From the NCBI GenBank assembly GCA_965218495.1, contig OZ244626.1:3658001-3722000 (forward strand): a DNA stretch of 64,000 nt, written 5' to 3'. This stretch comes from G965218495 sp965218495 (lineage in GTDB: Bacteria > Bacteroidota > Rhodothermia > Rhodothermales > Bin80). The notes under the pieces were generated by a model. The model did not search any database and was not told the DNA's origin. It was given only the letters and a program-made list of their open reading frames with translations. Of this stretch, positions 8,777-17,975 are shown piece after piece (within the stretch, counting starts at the first letter, position 1; every line of letters begins with the position of its first letter). Both the position numbers and the translations under genes were made by a program.

Positions 8777-9670
8777 TTAAACGGCTACTGGCGCTTTGAT
8801 AGCTGGATGATGGCGATATTCATGCAGCACAAAGTCTTCGAATTGGTAGTCAAATATGGATGGAGCACGCCGGGCGAATTCTAATCGCGGTAGCGCATAC
8901 GGCGTACGGGTCAGCTGTTCCCTGATCTGATCCAGATGGTTAAGGTAGGCGTGTGCATCTCCAATAGTATAAACCAATTCCCCCACTTCAAGATCGACCT
9001 GTTGTGCCACCATGTGCGTGAGAAGCGCATACTGCGCGATGTTGAATGGTGCGCCCAGAAAGAGATCATTGGATCGCACGTAAAGCTGACACGACAAGCG
9101 GCCGCTTGCCACGTAGAATTGGAAGAACATATGGCAGGGTGGCAGCGCCATCTCGGACGTTTCCGGCGGGTTCCACGCACACACTATGTGTCTTCGGCTG
9201 TGAGGGTTTGCGCACAGGCTCTTTATGACACTGGTTATCTGGTCAGCACCCCGAAAATCGCGCCACTGCTTACCATAAACGGGTCCGAGCACTCCTTGCT
9301 GGGCCGCAAACTCCTCATCGTTGCGGATACGCGTCTCAAAAAAGTTCATCCAAGCCATCCACTCTTCCGAGCCAGAGGGCGGTACTGGGTGCCCGTTGCT
9401 CTTTAGGTACCGCCTAAGCGGCCAGGCGGTCCAGATGGAGATCTTCTGGTCTACCAGCCATTTGATGTTGGTATCGCCAGAAAGGAACCAGAGCATTTCG
9501 CAGGCGAGCCCGCGAAACCATACGCGCTTGGTAGTGCATAGCGGGAAGCCTTCGGCAAGGTCAAACCGCATCTGGTAACCGAACACGCTGAGCGTGCCAG
9601 TCCCAGTCCGGTCTTCTCTACGGACGCCCTTTTCAAGCACGCTGTGGAGCAGCTTCAAGTACGGTCTCAT
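8777..9670 (-). CDS. thyA: Thymidylate synthase
   Basis: ThyA makes dTMP from dUMP using methylenetetrahydrofolate, producing dihydrofolate for FolA. I start it at the ATG at 9670 (MRPYLKLLHSVLEKG), where the family normally begins; the open frame extends 34 codons further without similarity. Seen motifs are RTGTGTLSVFG, the catalytic Cys in ALPPCHMFFQF, RSNDLFLGAPFNIAQY and the C-terminal IKAPVAV. The length of 297 residues is slightly longer than in E. coli (264), partly because of an insertion around HPVPPSGSEEW, as seen in many larger ThyA proteins. Confidence 0.95.
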   Translation of the reverse strand: MRPYLKLLHSVLEKGVRREDRTGTGTLSVFGYQMRFDLAEGFPLCTTKRVWFRGLACEMLWFLSGDTNIKWLVDQKISIWTAWPLRRYLKSNGHPVPPSGSEEWMAWMNFFETRIRNDEEFAAQQGVLGPVYGKQWRDFRGADQITSVIKSLCANPHSRRHIVCAWNPPETSEMALPPCHMFFQFYVASGRLSCQLYVRSNDLFLGAPFNIAQYALLTHMVAQQVDLEVGELVYTIGDAHAYLNHLDQIREQLTRTPYALPRLEFARRAPSIFDYQFEDFVLHEYRHHPAIKAPVAV

Positions 9671-9791
9671 GCGCCATGCGGAACGCCGGAGGACTCCCGT
9701 GGGTTCTTCACGGCTAAAAACGAGGCCACGCAGTCGACGTTTTCGTTCGCGACTGCAGCAATCCCAGTGCAAAATATACTATTCGACGCTG

Positions 9792-10052
9792 ATGGATCCC
9801 AATCTGCACCAAAAGAAGGGCATTGAGCACCTGAACAAGGTTTTGCGGTACGCTCCGATGGTTGCCAAGGGCGGCAAGGCCACCGTACACCTCACCTACG
9901 AGGACTGGCATGTTGTCGCCGACACGCTCTTCCGCATGAATACGCCGCGGAAGGCGTTGCCGGAGGCGATTGCGGATTACCGCCTAGGGCCGCATCATAG
10001 GAGCATAGAGCTTGATACCCCTGCACTGCAAATCACGGTAGAGATGTTCTAG
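9792..10052 (+). CDS. Hypothetical protein, 86 residues
   Basis: I do not recognise this ORF. The ATG at 9792 opens MDPNLHQKKGIEHLNKVLRY; the same frame is open further upstream but runs antisense to thyA. The composition is balanced, without a signal peptide or membrane segment, and it ends in a regular strand-like TPALQITVEMF. Its stop overlaps the stop of the convergent TonB receptor gene (10049-10052), which is the spacing seen for other real genes here. It may be coding, but there is no family evidence. Confidence 0.5.
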   Translation: MDPNLHQKKGIEHLNKVLRYAPMVAKGGKATVHLTYEDWHVVADTLFRMNTPRKALPEAIADYRLGPHHRSIELDTPALQITVEMF

Positions 10053-12337
10053 AACAGGAGCCTGTACGTCAGCCGAATGTCACGCCCCGGCAGCGGAACA
10101 AGATCCTTCAGAAATGAGGTGTGCGGCCGGCCAATCGCGTTGGTCAGGTTGCGACCCTGCAGCGAAATCACGTGGCCCGTGTTGCCGGGAAAAAACTTGT
10201 ACTTCGCAGACGCGCCCAAGTCCATGTATCCGTCAGTGGACGTCTCGAACTGCGCAACACGCTTCTGTGCGCTTACAGATTTCAGCGAAATGGCGAGTTT
10301 GAGTGCGCCTATTTCGTAGGACAGTTTGCCGCCAATCCTCATGGGTGGAATGCGCGGCAAGGGCTCATCCCTATCTGTCCGCTGCGCGCGCGTATAGTCA
10401 CTCCAAAGGCGCATGGCCGCATGCTGTTTGCCAATGTGAAACAGCTCGCCTTCAACCTCTACCTCAAAGCCAGTGAAGGATGCTTCACCCTGGGAAACGC
10501 GAAACACCGATTCTCCGTCCTCCCGCTCCTGCGTGTGACGCAGGTAGATAAAGTCTACGTACCGATTCGAAAAGCCCGAAGCACTCGCTTCAAACACTTC
10601 GTGGTGCACATGAACGGAGGCATCAAGGCTTAATGCCATTTCGACGTTCAGATCTGCATTGCCAATCTCAAAGGCCTGCGTTGCCACGTGATGGCCATTG
10701 GCATAGAGTTCGCCAGGGTGTGGAACCTTGATGTTCCTGGCTGACCTAAGGGCCATGGTCAGCACTTCAGAGTACTGGTAATTGATACCGACGCCTGCAG
10801 AAACGCCCGAGAATGTCCGCTCCCTGCCTATGTCTGGGGTGATACTGGCACGCTCGTAACGCAGGCCGCCTTCCAGACTGAAGGGCCCGGCGTCCAGTCT
10901 TTCCAGCAGGAAGGCGGCGAACCTGTTGCTTTCAGAACCGGGCATAAACGCTTCGTGGCCAGTGAGCCCCAAAGTTCGCTGGTCCATCTGCAGGCCTGCC
11001 ACACCGTGGAAACCGCTTGAAAGCGCATGATCAATCTCCAGCCGGCCCTCCACCACATCGTTGTCAAAGGTGCTTCCCACGCCACCGTGTTCCAGCTCAT
11101 CATGCGTGTAGTCAGTGGACCCAAGACGAAGGCGCACGCTATGCAGGAACTCCCGGTTTGCGCGCCAGTGCCCTTCAAAATCAAAGGAGACTTTTGCCAT
11201 GTCAACTCGGACCCCTTCGTCTTCCTCCACCTCGTGTCCATCCCCGTCGTCGTGATCGTCCTCGTGGTCTTCATGCCCCGGAAGTCCGTAATTGGTGCCA
11301 TGCAGCGTTACTGCTGCGCCAACGAATCCCCAAGATCCAATGTAAGACAGTCCGCCAAAGCCACTATTCAGCGTAACGTTGCTGTTGACGATAGCGTTCT
11401 CATCGTGACTGCGATTTTCGTCCTCGTCAATACTAATACTGCCTTCGGGCACTTTGAACTCTTCCGTGGCCCGGGAGAGGCCGCCAAGGGTCCAAGCGAA
11501 ATTGTCACGGGCGCCACGAAGCTTTAGGGCGCCTGTGCGCCCCAGCGAAACGGAGTTCAGACGTCCTGTAAAGACGCCCGTGATGGGGCTGGTGGGCTTC
11601 TCGTTCGGTACGCGGCCGTCCAGCACATTGACAACGCCCCCAATCGCGTTGCTTCCGTAAAGCAGCGTGGCCGGTCCCCGTATAAACTCAATGCGTTCCG
11701 CCAGCAGCGCCTCGACTGCCGGTGCGTGATCCGGGCTGATATCTGATGCGTCTGCATTGCTCAATCCTTGTTGAAGAACGCTGACGCGGTTGCCGCCAAC
11801 CCCGCGAATAACCGGTCGGCTTGACCCCGGACCAAAGTAAGTTGAAGTGATGCCAACCTTGCCTTTGAGGCTTTCCCCCAAGCTCGATGCGCTGGCATCT
11901 ACGAGATCCTGATAGGACAGTGCATCGGCGGGCCGAACGGCGTCGGAACGTGTCATTTCTACGGGTCCAGCCGACACGACGACCTCATCAAGACCGACAT
12001 GCGCCAGCACCTCGAAGGTTACATCTGTGGTTTGGCCGTTCTCAACGCTAACTTCGAGGATGCTGCGTCCCCATCGTGGGCTCATTGCCTCCAAGAGGTG
12101 TGGTCCGCTCCCAAGATTGTTAAACTCAAAGGCGGCTGCCTCATCGACTGCGGTTAGAATTCCCTTTCCAACAAGGCGAACTTCTGCGTCAAGGGCAAGA
12201 TCTCCGCTGGAATTGTATACGACGCCTTGAATTCGCCCGGTGTCCTGTGCGTGGGCGGCCGTCGATGCGGCAAAGAAGAGGCCTATGGCTACAGTGACTC
12301 GGCGGGCGGAGTCGTAAAATCGGGTTCTGCTGTGCAT
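10049..12337 (-). CDS. TonB-dependent receptor, ZnuD-like, copy 1
   Basis: A 762-residue outer-membrane receptor with a signal peptide (residues 1-30). A carboxypeptidase-like domain of ~85 residues comes next (GVVYNSSGDLALDAEV), then a plug domain with RGVGGNRVSVL and IRGPATLLYGSNAIGG. A 22-strand barrel follows, ending in RLTYRLLF. Around residues 350-375 an extracellular-type loop is extremely rich in His, Asp and Glu (HEDHEDDHDDGDGHE). Such loops occur in zinc or nickel receptors such as ZnuD, so I infer uptake of a transition metal. The small exported protein gene lies 36 bases upstream on the same strand. Together they duplicate the pair at 13326-16109. Confidence 0.85.
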   Translation of the reverse strand: MHSRTRFYDSARRVTVAIGLFFAASTAAHAQDTGRIQGVVYNSSGDLALDAEVRLVGKGILTAVDEAAAFEFNNLGSGPHLLEAMSPRWGRSILEVSVENGQTTDVTFEVLAHVGLDEVVVSAGPVEMTRSDAVRPADALSYQDLVDASASSLGESLKGKVGITSTYFGPGSSRPVIRGVGGNRVSVLQQGLSNADASDISPDHAPAVEALLAERIEFIRGPATLLYGSNAIGGVVNVLDGRVPNEKPTSPITGVFTGRLNSVSLGRTGALKLRGARDNFAWTLGGLSRATEEFKVPEGSISIDEDENRSHDENAIVNSNVTLNSGFGGLSYIGSWGFVGAAVTLHGTNYGLPGHEDHEDDHDDGDGHEVEEDEGVRVDMAKVSFDFEGHWRANREFLHSVRLRLGSTDYTHDELEHGGVGSTFDNDVVEGRLEIDHALSSGFHGVAGLQMDQRTLGLTGHEAFMPGSESNRFAAFLLERLDAGPFSLEGGLRYERASITPDIGRERTFSGVSAGVGINYQYSEVLTMALRSARNIKVPHPGELYANGHHVATQAFEIGNADLNVEMALSLDASVHVHHEVFEASASGFSNRYVDFIYLRHTQEREDGESVFRVSQGEASFTGFEVEVEGELFHIGKQHAAMRLWSDYTRAQRTDRDEPLPRIPPMRIGGKLSYEIGALKLAISLKSVSAQKRVAQFETSTDGYMDLGASAKYKFFPGNTGHVISLQGRNLTNAIGRPHTSFLKDLVPLPGRDIRLTYRLLF

Positions 12338-12373
12338 TAAATCTATCCGGCTGGACCACCCGCCAGAGTGAAT

Positions 12374-12790
12374 CTATGCTGTGCTAAGCGCAAGAATACC
12401 CGGCGGCGGCCATGAATGGGCATGTTCAGAGTTTACGGTCTTCGCCGCTGGAGGAGCCCGTATAGGCCGCTGCGTGAGAACCGAGTGTACCGCGGCAATG
12501 GGTGGCACCGAGACAATGCGCGTTACGACGGTCCAGACTTCGGAATTACGGGGCCCAATCTGGTATTCGTCCACGTCACGCCGGCACAGCAGACAATCGT
12601 CCTCGGTTAGGAACTCAAAGTCAGGATGCCAGCCACTGTGCGTGTGGTCGCAGTCACCACTGTAGTGCGACGCCAAGCGGAGCCCGTGATGTACGAGGTG
12701 AGCGGAGGGTGAGACCGTGCCCCCCAAGAGGAACGCCACGAGAAGAACCGTGGCTCGCCTGCGGACTGTATGGACGATAGCTAGTTGCAC
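12374..12790 (-). CDS. Small exported His/Cys protein, copy 1
   Basis: I choose the GTG at 12790 because the protein then aligns from its first residue with the paralogue at 15690-16109; the frame is open upstream to an ATG at 12907. Residues ~11-30 form a hydrophobic leader (ATVLLVAFLLGG). The mature part has HLVHHG, CDHTH, the pair CLLC, and a late RPIRAPP. Such His/Cys clusters followed by an R-x-PP motif occur in small proteins encoded beside metal-responsive TonB receptors. I infer a periplasmic metal-binding or sensing partner of the receptor, but the family has no assigned function that I know. Confidence 0.65.
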   Translation of the reverse strand: MQLAIVHTVRRRATVLLVAFLLGGTVSPSAHLVHHGLRLASHYSGDCDHTHSGWHPDFEFLTEDDCLLCRRDVDEYQIGPRNSEVWTVVTRIVSVPPIAAVHSVLTQRPIRAPPAAKTVNSEHAHSWPPPGILALSTA

Positions 12791-13325
12791 TGACTTCTGA
12801 TCAAGAGCTTCCAGGCTCACATAGCAGGATGATCCCCATTCAACTGGCAAACGAGATGCATGGCGCAAGTTCCATGTCTCCGTTGAATCACCTTTCGCAT
12901 TCTCCATGTGCTTTCACCGAGTTGACAGCGGCATGTTTCCGACGAGTTGGCCGGTTGCAGACCGATGTTCCAAACTGTGGGGTGAACCTTGGGCAGAGCA
13001 TGGGCGTCCACTGATCACGATGAACGTAGGTCTGCTTTGGGCACCTGGCGCACGGCCCAATTGGGGGCGGAGGTTGTCCTGAGACCTGAAGTGTGCGGGC
13101 AGGCATTGAGCCCGCAAAATGACGTCTTGCGAATTGCACCGGCGGAACTAACGGGCGCAAGGTCACAACGCAACTGATCAATGATGACCAGCATGCCGGC
13201 GCGTGGCCGACCATTTGCACAACTGCATCTCATCAGACTCAGCCCGAAATGATCACGGAACGTTGCCGTGAGCAGCGGTACCCGGGTGCGAGGTGAGATG
13301 CCCCAGTGCTGCACGCCACTGATGT
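12791..13325. other. Intergenic stretch inside the duplicated region
   Basis: About 530 bases separate the two receptor units. No ORF here has a recognisable motif or a convincing start. It contains the promoter region of copy 1. It has no obvious counterpart between copy 2 and the UPF0261 gene, so the duplication covers the genes rather than this spacer. Confidence 0.5.
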
Positions 13326-15644
13326 CTAGAACAGTATTCGGTATGTCAGCCGGACATCCCGTCCCGGCAATGGAACGAGATCCTTCAGGAATGAAGTGTG
13401 CGGCCGGGCAACAGCATTGGTCAGGTTGCGACCCTGCAGCGAAATCACGTGGCCCGTGACGGCTCGGAAAATCCTGTACTGAATGCCCGCGCCCAAGTCA
13501 ATGTAACCGTTGGTGGGGTTCTCGTATTGTGCGACACGCTTTTGCGCGCTTACCGACTTAATTGAAGCGCTGAATTCCAACGAGCCGGTGTCATAGGTCA
13601 ATTCGCCACCGACTCTAAATGGCGGGATCCGCGGCAGCGGCTCTGCATCGTCGGTTTGCTGCGCGCGCGTATAGTCACTCATGAGGCGCAAGGCCACATG
13701 GTGATAGCCTTCATGATACAACTCGAATTCGGCTTCTACCTCGAAGCCTCTGAAGGAGGCTTCTCCTTGGGATACGCGGTACACCGCCGCTCCGACGTCT
13801 GTGTCCTGCGCGAGTCGCAGATAGATGAAGTCTGAGTACTGGTTCGAGAAAACCGAAGCCGTGGCTTCAAATCGATCGTGGTGCACATGGGCGGACAAGT
13901 CAAGGCTTAAGGCCGTTTCGACACCAAGGTGTTCGTCACCGATCTCGAACGCTTGGGTAGCGACATGGAGTCCATGGGCATAGAGTTCGCCCGGGTGCGG
14001 GATTTTGATACTCCTGGCCACGCCAATCGACAGGGACATGTCCTCGGAGTACTGAAAGTTGGCGCCTCCACCTACAGAAAAAGCGGAAAAGGTCCGTTTT
14101 CTTCCCTGATCTGGCGAGATGTCGGCACGCTCGTAGCGCAAGCCGCCTTCCAGTCCAAAGGCGCCCGTGTTCAGCCGCTCAAGCAGGAACAGGGATAACC
14201 GGCTGGTTGAGGATCCCGGCATGAATGCCTCGTGGCCTGTAAGCGTCAGTTCTCGCCGGTCCAACTGCAAGCCTACGACTCCATTGAATCCATCGGCAAG
14301 GACATGATCCATCTCCAGGCGGCCCTCAATCAGATTATTGTCGAAAGTGGTCCCCACTTCACCGCCTTCCAACTCATCATGCGTGTAGGCTGAGGACCCA
14401 AGCCGAAAACGCACGCCTCGCAGGAAATCCCCGTACGCGCGCCAGTGTCCTTCCAGGTCAAAGGCAACCTGCCCCATGTCGACGCGAACATCCTCATCTT
14501 CTTCCTCCTCTTCATGTTCGCCTTCTTCTTCGTGGTGCTCCCTGTGTCCCGGAAGTCCGTACTTAGTGCCGTGCAGCGTAATGGCTGCGCCGATGTAGCC
14601 CCAAGACTCAACATAGGACAGTCCTGCGGAGCCTCTGTTCAGCGAGACATTGCTGTTTGCGATTGAGTTCACAACTTCATCTTGATCACTATCGTTGTCG
14701 TGACTACCGCCGTTTTCATCGCCGTGGTCCTCTTCCTCCACGATGCTGCCCTTGGGTACCCTGAATTCTTCCGTTGCCCGTGCCAGGCCGCTAAGTGCCC
14801 AGGCAACGTTACCACGGGCGCCGCGCAGCTTGAGCGCACCCGTGCGACCCCGCGAAACGGAGCTGAGGCGCCCTGTAAGCGTGCCCGAAATGGCGCTGGT
14901 GGGCTTCTCGCTCGGAACGCGGCCATCGTGCAGGTTGACCACGCCACCGATGGCGCTGCTGCCATAGAGCAGTGTGGCCGGACCGCGAATGACTTCGATG
15001 CGGTCAGTCAAGAGTGCTTCAACTGCCGGGGCGTGGTCCGGGCTGATGTCTGACACATCCGCAACCGTAAGGCCCTGCTGCAAGACGCTTACCCTGTTGC
15101 CCCCTACGCCGCGAATGATCGGCCGACTGGAACCTGGCCCGAAATAAGTTGATGTGATGCCGACCTTGTTCGTAAGGGTCTCACCCAAGCTCCCTTCGCT
15201 GGCCTCGACAAGGTCCTGGTGTGAGAGTGCGTCGGCAGGTTGAACGGCACGTGAACGTGTCACCGCCACCGGTCCTGCTGACACGACCACTTCTTCCAGG
15301 TCGACATGCACTACGACTTCAAGGGTTACCTCACTGGTCTGACCGTCTTTGACGGATACCTCCAGAATGCCACGCCCCCATCGTGGGCTGACTGCCTCCA
15401 GGATGTGCGCTCCATCAGGCAGGTAGCTAAAAGAAAAGCTGGCTTCTTCGTCCACCGCAGTTAGAAGCCCCATCCCAACGACGCGGACCTCGGCGTCCAG
15501 GGCCAGGTCACCGGCGGTATTGTAGACTATGCCCTGAACGTGCCCTCCTTTCTGGGCCCAAGCGGTACTGGTACAGGCAGCGATTAGCGGAATGGCAAGC
15601 GCGACGCAAAAAAGTGCGCCGGTATATTGATTTTTGCAAAGCAT
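13326..15644 (-). CDS. TonB-dependent receptor, ZnuD-like, copy 2
   Basis: A 772-residue paralogue of the receptor at 10049-12337, collinear over the N-terminal carboxypeptidase-like domain, the plug (RGVGGNRVSVL, IRGPATLLYGSSAIGG) and the barrel ending RLTYRILF. It has two acidic-histidine insertions: EEEDHGDENGGSHDNDSDQD around residues 305-325 and HREHHEEEGEHEEEEEDED around 367-386. The loops differ from copy 1 far more than the rest of the protein, which suggests divergence in metal affinity or in exposure to phage or host. It follows the small exported protein gene by about 45 bases on the same strand. Confidence 0.85.
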   Translation of the reverse strand: MLCKNQYTGALFCVALAIPLIAACTSTAWAQKGGHVQGIVYNTAGDLALDAEVRVVGMGLLTAVDEEASFSFSYLPDGAHILEAVSPRWGRGILEVSVKDGQTSEVTLEVVVHVDLEEVVVSAGPVAVTRSRAVQPADALSHQDLVEASEGSLGETLTNKVGITSTYFGPGSSRPIIRGVGGNRVSVLQQGLTVADVSDISPDHAPAVEALLTDRIEVIRGPATLLYGSSAIGGVVNLHDGRVPSEKPTSAISGTLTGRLSSVSRGRTGALKLRGARGNVAWALSGLARATEEFRVPKGSIVEEEDHGDENGGSHDNDSDQDEVVNSIANSNVSLNRGSAGLSYVESWGYIGAAITLHGTKYGLPGHREHHEEEGEHEEEEEDEDVRVDMGQVAFDLEGHWRAYGDFLRGVRFRLGSSAYTHDELEGGEVGTTFDNNLIEGRLEMDHVLADGFNGVVGLQLDRRELTLTGHEAFMPGSSTSRLSLFLLERLNTGAFGLEGGLRYERADISPDQGRKRTFSAFSVGGGANFQYSEDMSLSIGVARSIKIPHPGELYAHGLHVATQAFEIGDEHLGVETALSLDLSAHVHHDRFEATASVFSNQYSDFIYLRLAQDTDVGAAVYRVSQGEASFRGFEVEAEFELYHEGYHHVALRLMSDYTRAQQTDDAEPLPRIPPFRVGGELTYDTGSLEFSASIKSVSAQKRVAQYENPTNGYIDLGAGIQYRIFRAVTGHVISLQGRNLTNAVARPHTSFLKDLVPLPGRDVRLTYRILF

Positions 15645-15689
15645 GATGTCTGTCTGGCTGCGCCGCTGCCAGAGGACATCAGTACTGCG

Positions 15690-16109
15690 CTAAGCGTACA
15701 GCGAAGTGGCGGGCGCCCCGGCGGCGGCCATGAATTGGAGTCTCACTGTGTGTATTGACATGAATTCCGGGGGGCCACGAATAGGCTTCGGCGAAAGACG
15801 GACGAGCGCCACTGTGCCGGCCGGCGCTTTTGAAGCGCCTGCTTCGCCAGGGAAGACCGCTGTTGACGCAAGCAAGACCTGCGAAATGTCCAGGTCGCGC
15901 TGGCAGAGCAGGCAGTCTTCCTCGTCTAGAAACTCAAAGTCTGGATGCCAACCACCGTGCGTATGGTCGCAGTCGAGACCATAATGCGTCGCAATTTGAT
16001 AGCCGTGGTGGACGCGGTGCACGACCGGAAGCACGGTGCCGCCCAGCAGAAACGTCACCAGAAGGACGGTCGCACTCCTACAGGCAGTATGGGTGTTTCC
16101 CAGACGCAC
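15690..16109 (-). CDS. Small exported His/Cys protein, copy 2
   Basis: A 139-residue paralogue of the 12374-12790 product, sharing the hydrophobic leader (ATVLLVTFLLGGTV), HRVHHGY, CDHTHGGWHPDFEFL, the CLLC pair and the late KPIRGPP. The part between CLLC and PIRGPP differs strongly between the copies, while the His/Cys core is nearly unchanged. That pattern suggests the metal-ligand core is under selection. It is the first gene of the second unit, so the promoter for that unit should lie in 16110-16250. Confidence 0.65.
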   Translation of the reverse strand: MRLGNTHTACRSATVLLVTFLLGGTVLPVVHRVHHGYQIATHYGLDCDHTHGGWHPDFEFLDEEDCLLCQRDLDISQVLLASTAVFPGEAGASKAPAGTVALVRLSPKPIRGPPEFMSIHTVRLQFMAAAGAPATSLYA

Positions 16110-16170
16110 GAATTTCAGGTCAGGAGCAACGAGGCATGCGGATCCGATGGATCCTACTTGAAAAGTAATA

Positions 16171-16198
16171 CGAATCGCATGAGACAGGTTCCGATTCG
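16171..16198. promoter_or_regulatory. Possible operator (inverted repeat)
   Basis: The arms CGAATCG (16171-16177) and CGATTCG (16192-16198) are perfect inverted repeats with a 14-base spacer. They lie in the short divergent region between the small exported protein gene (-) and the UPF0261 gene (+). The position fits a repressor site for the metal-receptor unit, for example Zur-like, but the sequence does not match a consensus I can state. No equal site was found upstream of copy 1. Confidence 0.25.
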
Positions 16199-16250
16199 CT
16201 AGTGAAATTCTTCCGCGTGTCGAATAACTTACGGAGACAATCGACGCGGA

Positions 16251-17462
16251 ATGGACCCAGCGATCTTACTGGTTGGCACGCTAGACACCAAGGGGCGTGA
16301 GTTTGCCTTTGCACGCGAGCTGATAAATGCGCGTGGGATTCCCACGACCCTGATGGATGCCGGTGTGCTCGGCGCGCCCGGCGCGGAGCCGGACATCGGC
16401 GCGGAGGCCGTCGCCCGCGCGGGTGGAGGTAGCCTTGAGGTCCTCAGGGCAGGTGGTGACCGTGGCGCAGCGCTGGATGTCATGACACGCGGCGCGTGTA
16501 CACTGGCCGCAGAGCTGTACGGCCATGGGCAACTCGCCGGGGTCCTGGGGCTGGGAGGAAGCGGGGGCACGGCGATTGCTACCGCAGTAATGCGCGCGCT
16601 GCCGGTGGGCGTGCCCAAGGTCATGCTTTCCACCCTGGCATCAGGCGATGTAGGGCCGTATGTGGGGGCGATGGACATCGCGATGATGCATTCGGTGGTG
16701 GATATCGCGGGTCTGAACAGGATTTCGCGGCCCATCATCGCCAATGCGGTGGGGGCGGTCTGCGGAATGGTGGAGCAGGATGTGCCAGCGACCATGGACA
16801 AGCCGCTGATAGCGGCGACGATGTTTGGTGTCACGACGCCATGCGTGATGCGCCTGCAGCAGGCGCTGGCGGAGGAAGGCTACGAGGTTGTCGTTTTCCA
16901 CGCGACCGGCACCGGCGGGCGTGCCATGGAAGCCCTGATCGATAGCGGGTTCTTTGTCGCGGTGGCGGACGTCACGACCACTGAATGGTGCGATGAGGTG
17001 GTGGGCGGCGTGCTGAGTGCGGGCCCGGACCGTTTGGGGGCTGCCGCGAGAAGCGGCATCCCCCAGGTAGTTTCGTGTGGAGCGCTTGATATGGTGAACT
17101 TCCGCGGGCCGGACACCGTGCCGGTGCAGTTTCAGGCGCGCAACCTGTTCAAGCACAACGCCAACGTGACGCTCATGCGCACGAGTCCAGCGGAGTGCCA
17201 GGTGATAGGAGAGCACATTGCCCGGCAGATCAGCCGCGCAAAAGGGCCGGTCAAGCTTCTGCTTCCGCTACAGGGCGTGAGCGCAATTGATAAGGAGGGC
17301 AAGGCGTTTCATGACCCGGCGGCCGATGCGGTGCTCTTTGGTGCGCTGCGTAAGAATGTGGCGGCGAGCGTGGAAGTGGTGGCGCTCGACCTTCACATCA
17401 ACGATGAGGCCTTTGCGCTTTCCCTTGCGGAACACCTTCTGGCACTCTTGGCCGAATCCTGA
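16251..17462 (+). CDS. UPF0261 / Tm-1-like ATP-binding protein
   Basis: The 403-residue protein starts with ILLVGTLDTKG, the diagnostic N terminus of the UPF0261 family, and has GLGGSGGTAIAT near residue 100. The two-lobed Tm-1-like fold is known to bind nucleotide, but the bacterial reaction is undefined. It is often encoded beside a TIM-barrel 'PEP hydrolase-like' partner. That partner is absent here; the next gene is a cupin only three bases downstream. The operon then continues into the ThuA gene, so a role in processing a small sugar-like or phenolic compound is an inference only. Confidence 0.88.
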   Translation: MDPAILLVGTLDTKGREFAFARELINARGIPTTLMDAGVLGAPGAEPDIGAEAVARAGGGSLEVLRAGGDRGAALDVMTRGACTLAAELYGHGQLAGVLGLGGSGGTAIATAVMRALPVGVPKVMLSTLASGDVGPYVGAMDIAMMHSVVDIAGLNRISRPIIANAVGAVCGMVEQDVPATMDKPLIAATMFGVTTPCVMRLQQALAEEGYEVVVFHATGTGGRAMEALIDSGFFVAVADVTTTEWCDEVVGGVLSAGPDRLGAAARSGIPQVVSCGALDMVNFRGPDTVPVQFQARNLFKHNANVTLMRTSPAECQVIGEHIARQISRAKGPVKLLLPLQGVSAIDKEGKAFHDPAADAVLFGALRKNVAASVEVVALDLHINDEAFALSLAEHLLALLAES

Positions 17463-17465
17463 ACT

Positions 17466-17975
17466 ATGGAGGACATGGCGCGTCGCCTTTACGTGGCGCC
17501 GCACTTTATTGCGACGAGGAAGCACGGCCAGTGGAGCGCCGACGCTTGCCTGCAAACGACAACAGGAATGCAAAGTATTGGTAGCTGCAAGGTCGTCTAT
17601 GGCGCCGATGTGGAAACGCTCGTATTCGACTGGGGAACGATCAGGATTCTGGGGGAGCCTGCGCTTACGGGGGGCACCACGATGACCTTTGCTGAGGTCG
17701 AAGTGTTGCCTGGCACGGGCCATGAACGTCATAAGCACGACGACGCGGATGAGGTCATCTACGTCATTGAGGGGGAAGCGCTGCAGATGCTAGATGACCT
17801 GCCGCCGGTGCCAGTGGGTCCAGGTGCAAGCATATTCGTTCCGCGGGGTACCTTCCATGGAACGCAGAACACGGGCCAGAACGTGCTGCGACTGGTAGTC
17901 GTCTACGCACCTGCGGGCGAAGAAAAGGTACTGAGGGCGCTGCCAGGCGTGCGGCTCAAACCTGCCATACGATGA
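17466..17975 (+). CDS. Cupin-domain protein
   Basis: A 169-residue single-domain cupin. The two metal motifs are visible: HERHKHDDADEVIYVIEGE around residues 89-107, with the H-x3-H...E pattern, and FVPRGTFHGTQN around 122-133. The N-terminal ~70 residues are less typical. It lies three bases after the UPF0261 stop and its own stop overlaps the ATG of the ThuA gene (ATGA at 17972-17975), so all three would be translated from one message. A metal-dependent isomerase or dioxygenase is possible; the substrate is unknown. Confidence 0.82.
   Translation: MEDMARRLYVAPHFIATRKHGQWSADACLQTTTGMQSIGSCKVVYGADVETLVFDWGTIRILGEPALTGGTTMTFAEVEVLPGTGHERHKHDDADEVIYVIEGEALQMLDDLPPVPVGPGASIFVPRGTFHGTQNTGQNVLRLVVVYAPAGEEKVLRALPGVRLKPAIR

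Noticed and set aside
13015..13314. A minus-strand ORF with LVIIDQLRCD, reminiscent of an alkaline phosphatase start.
   Set aside because: The similarity is only about ten residues, no metal or catalytic motif follows, and the start is implausible.
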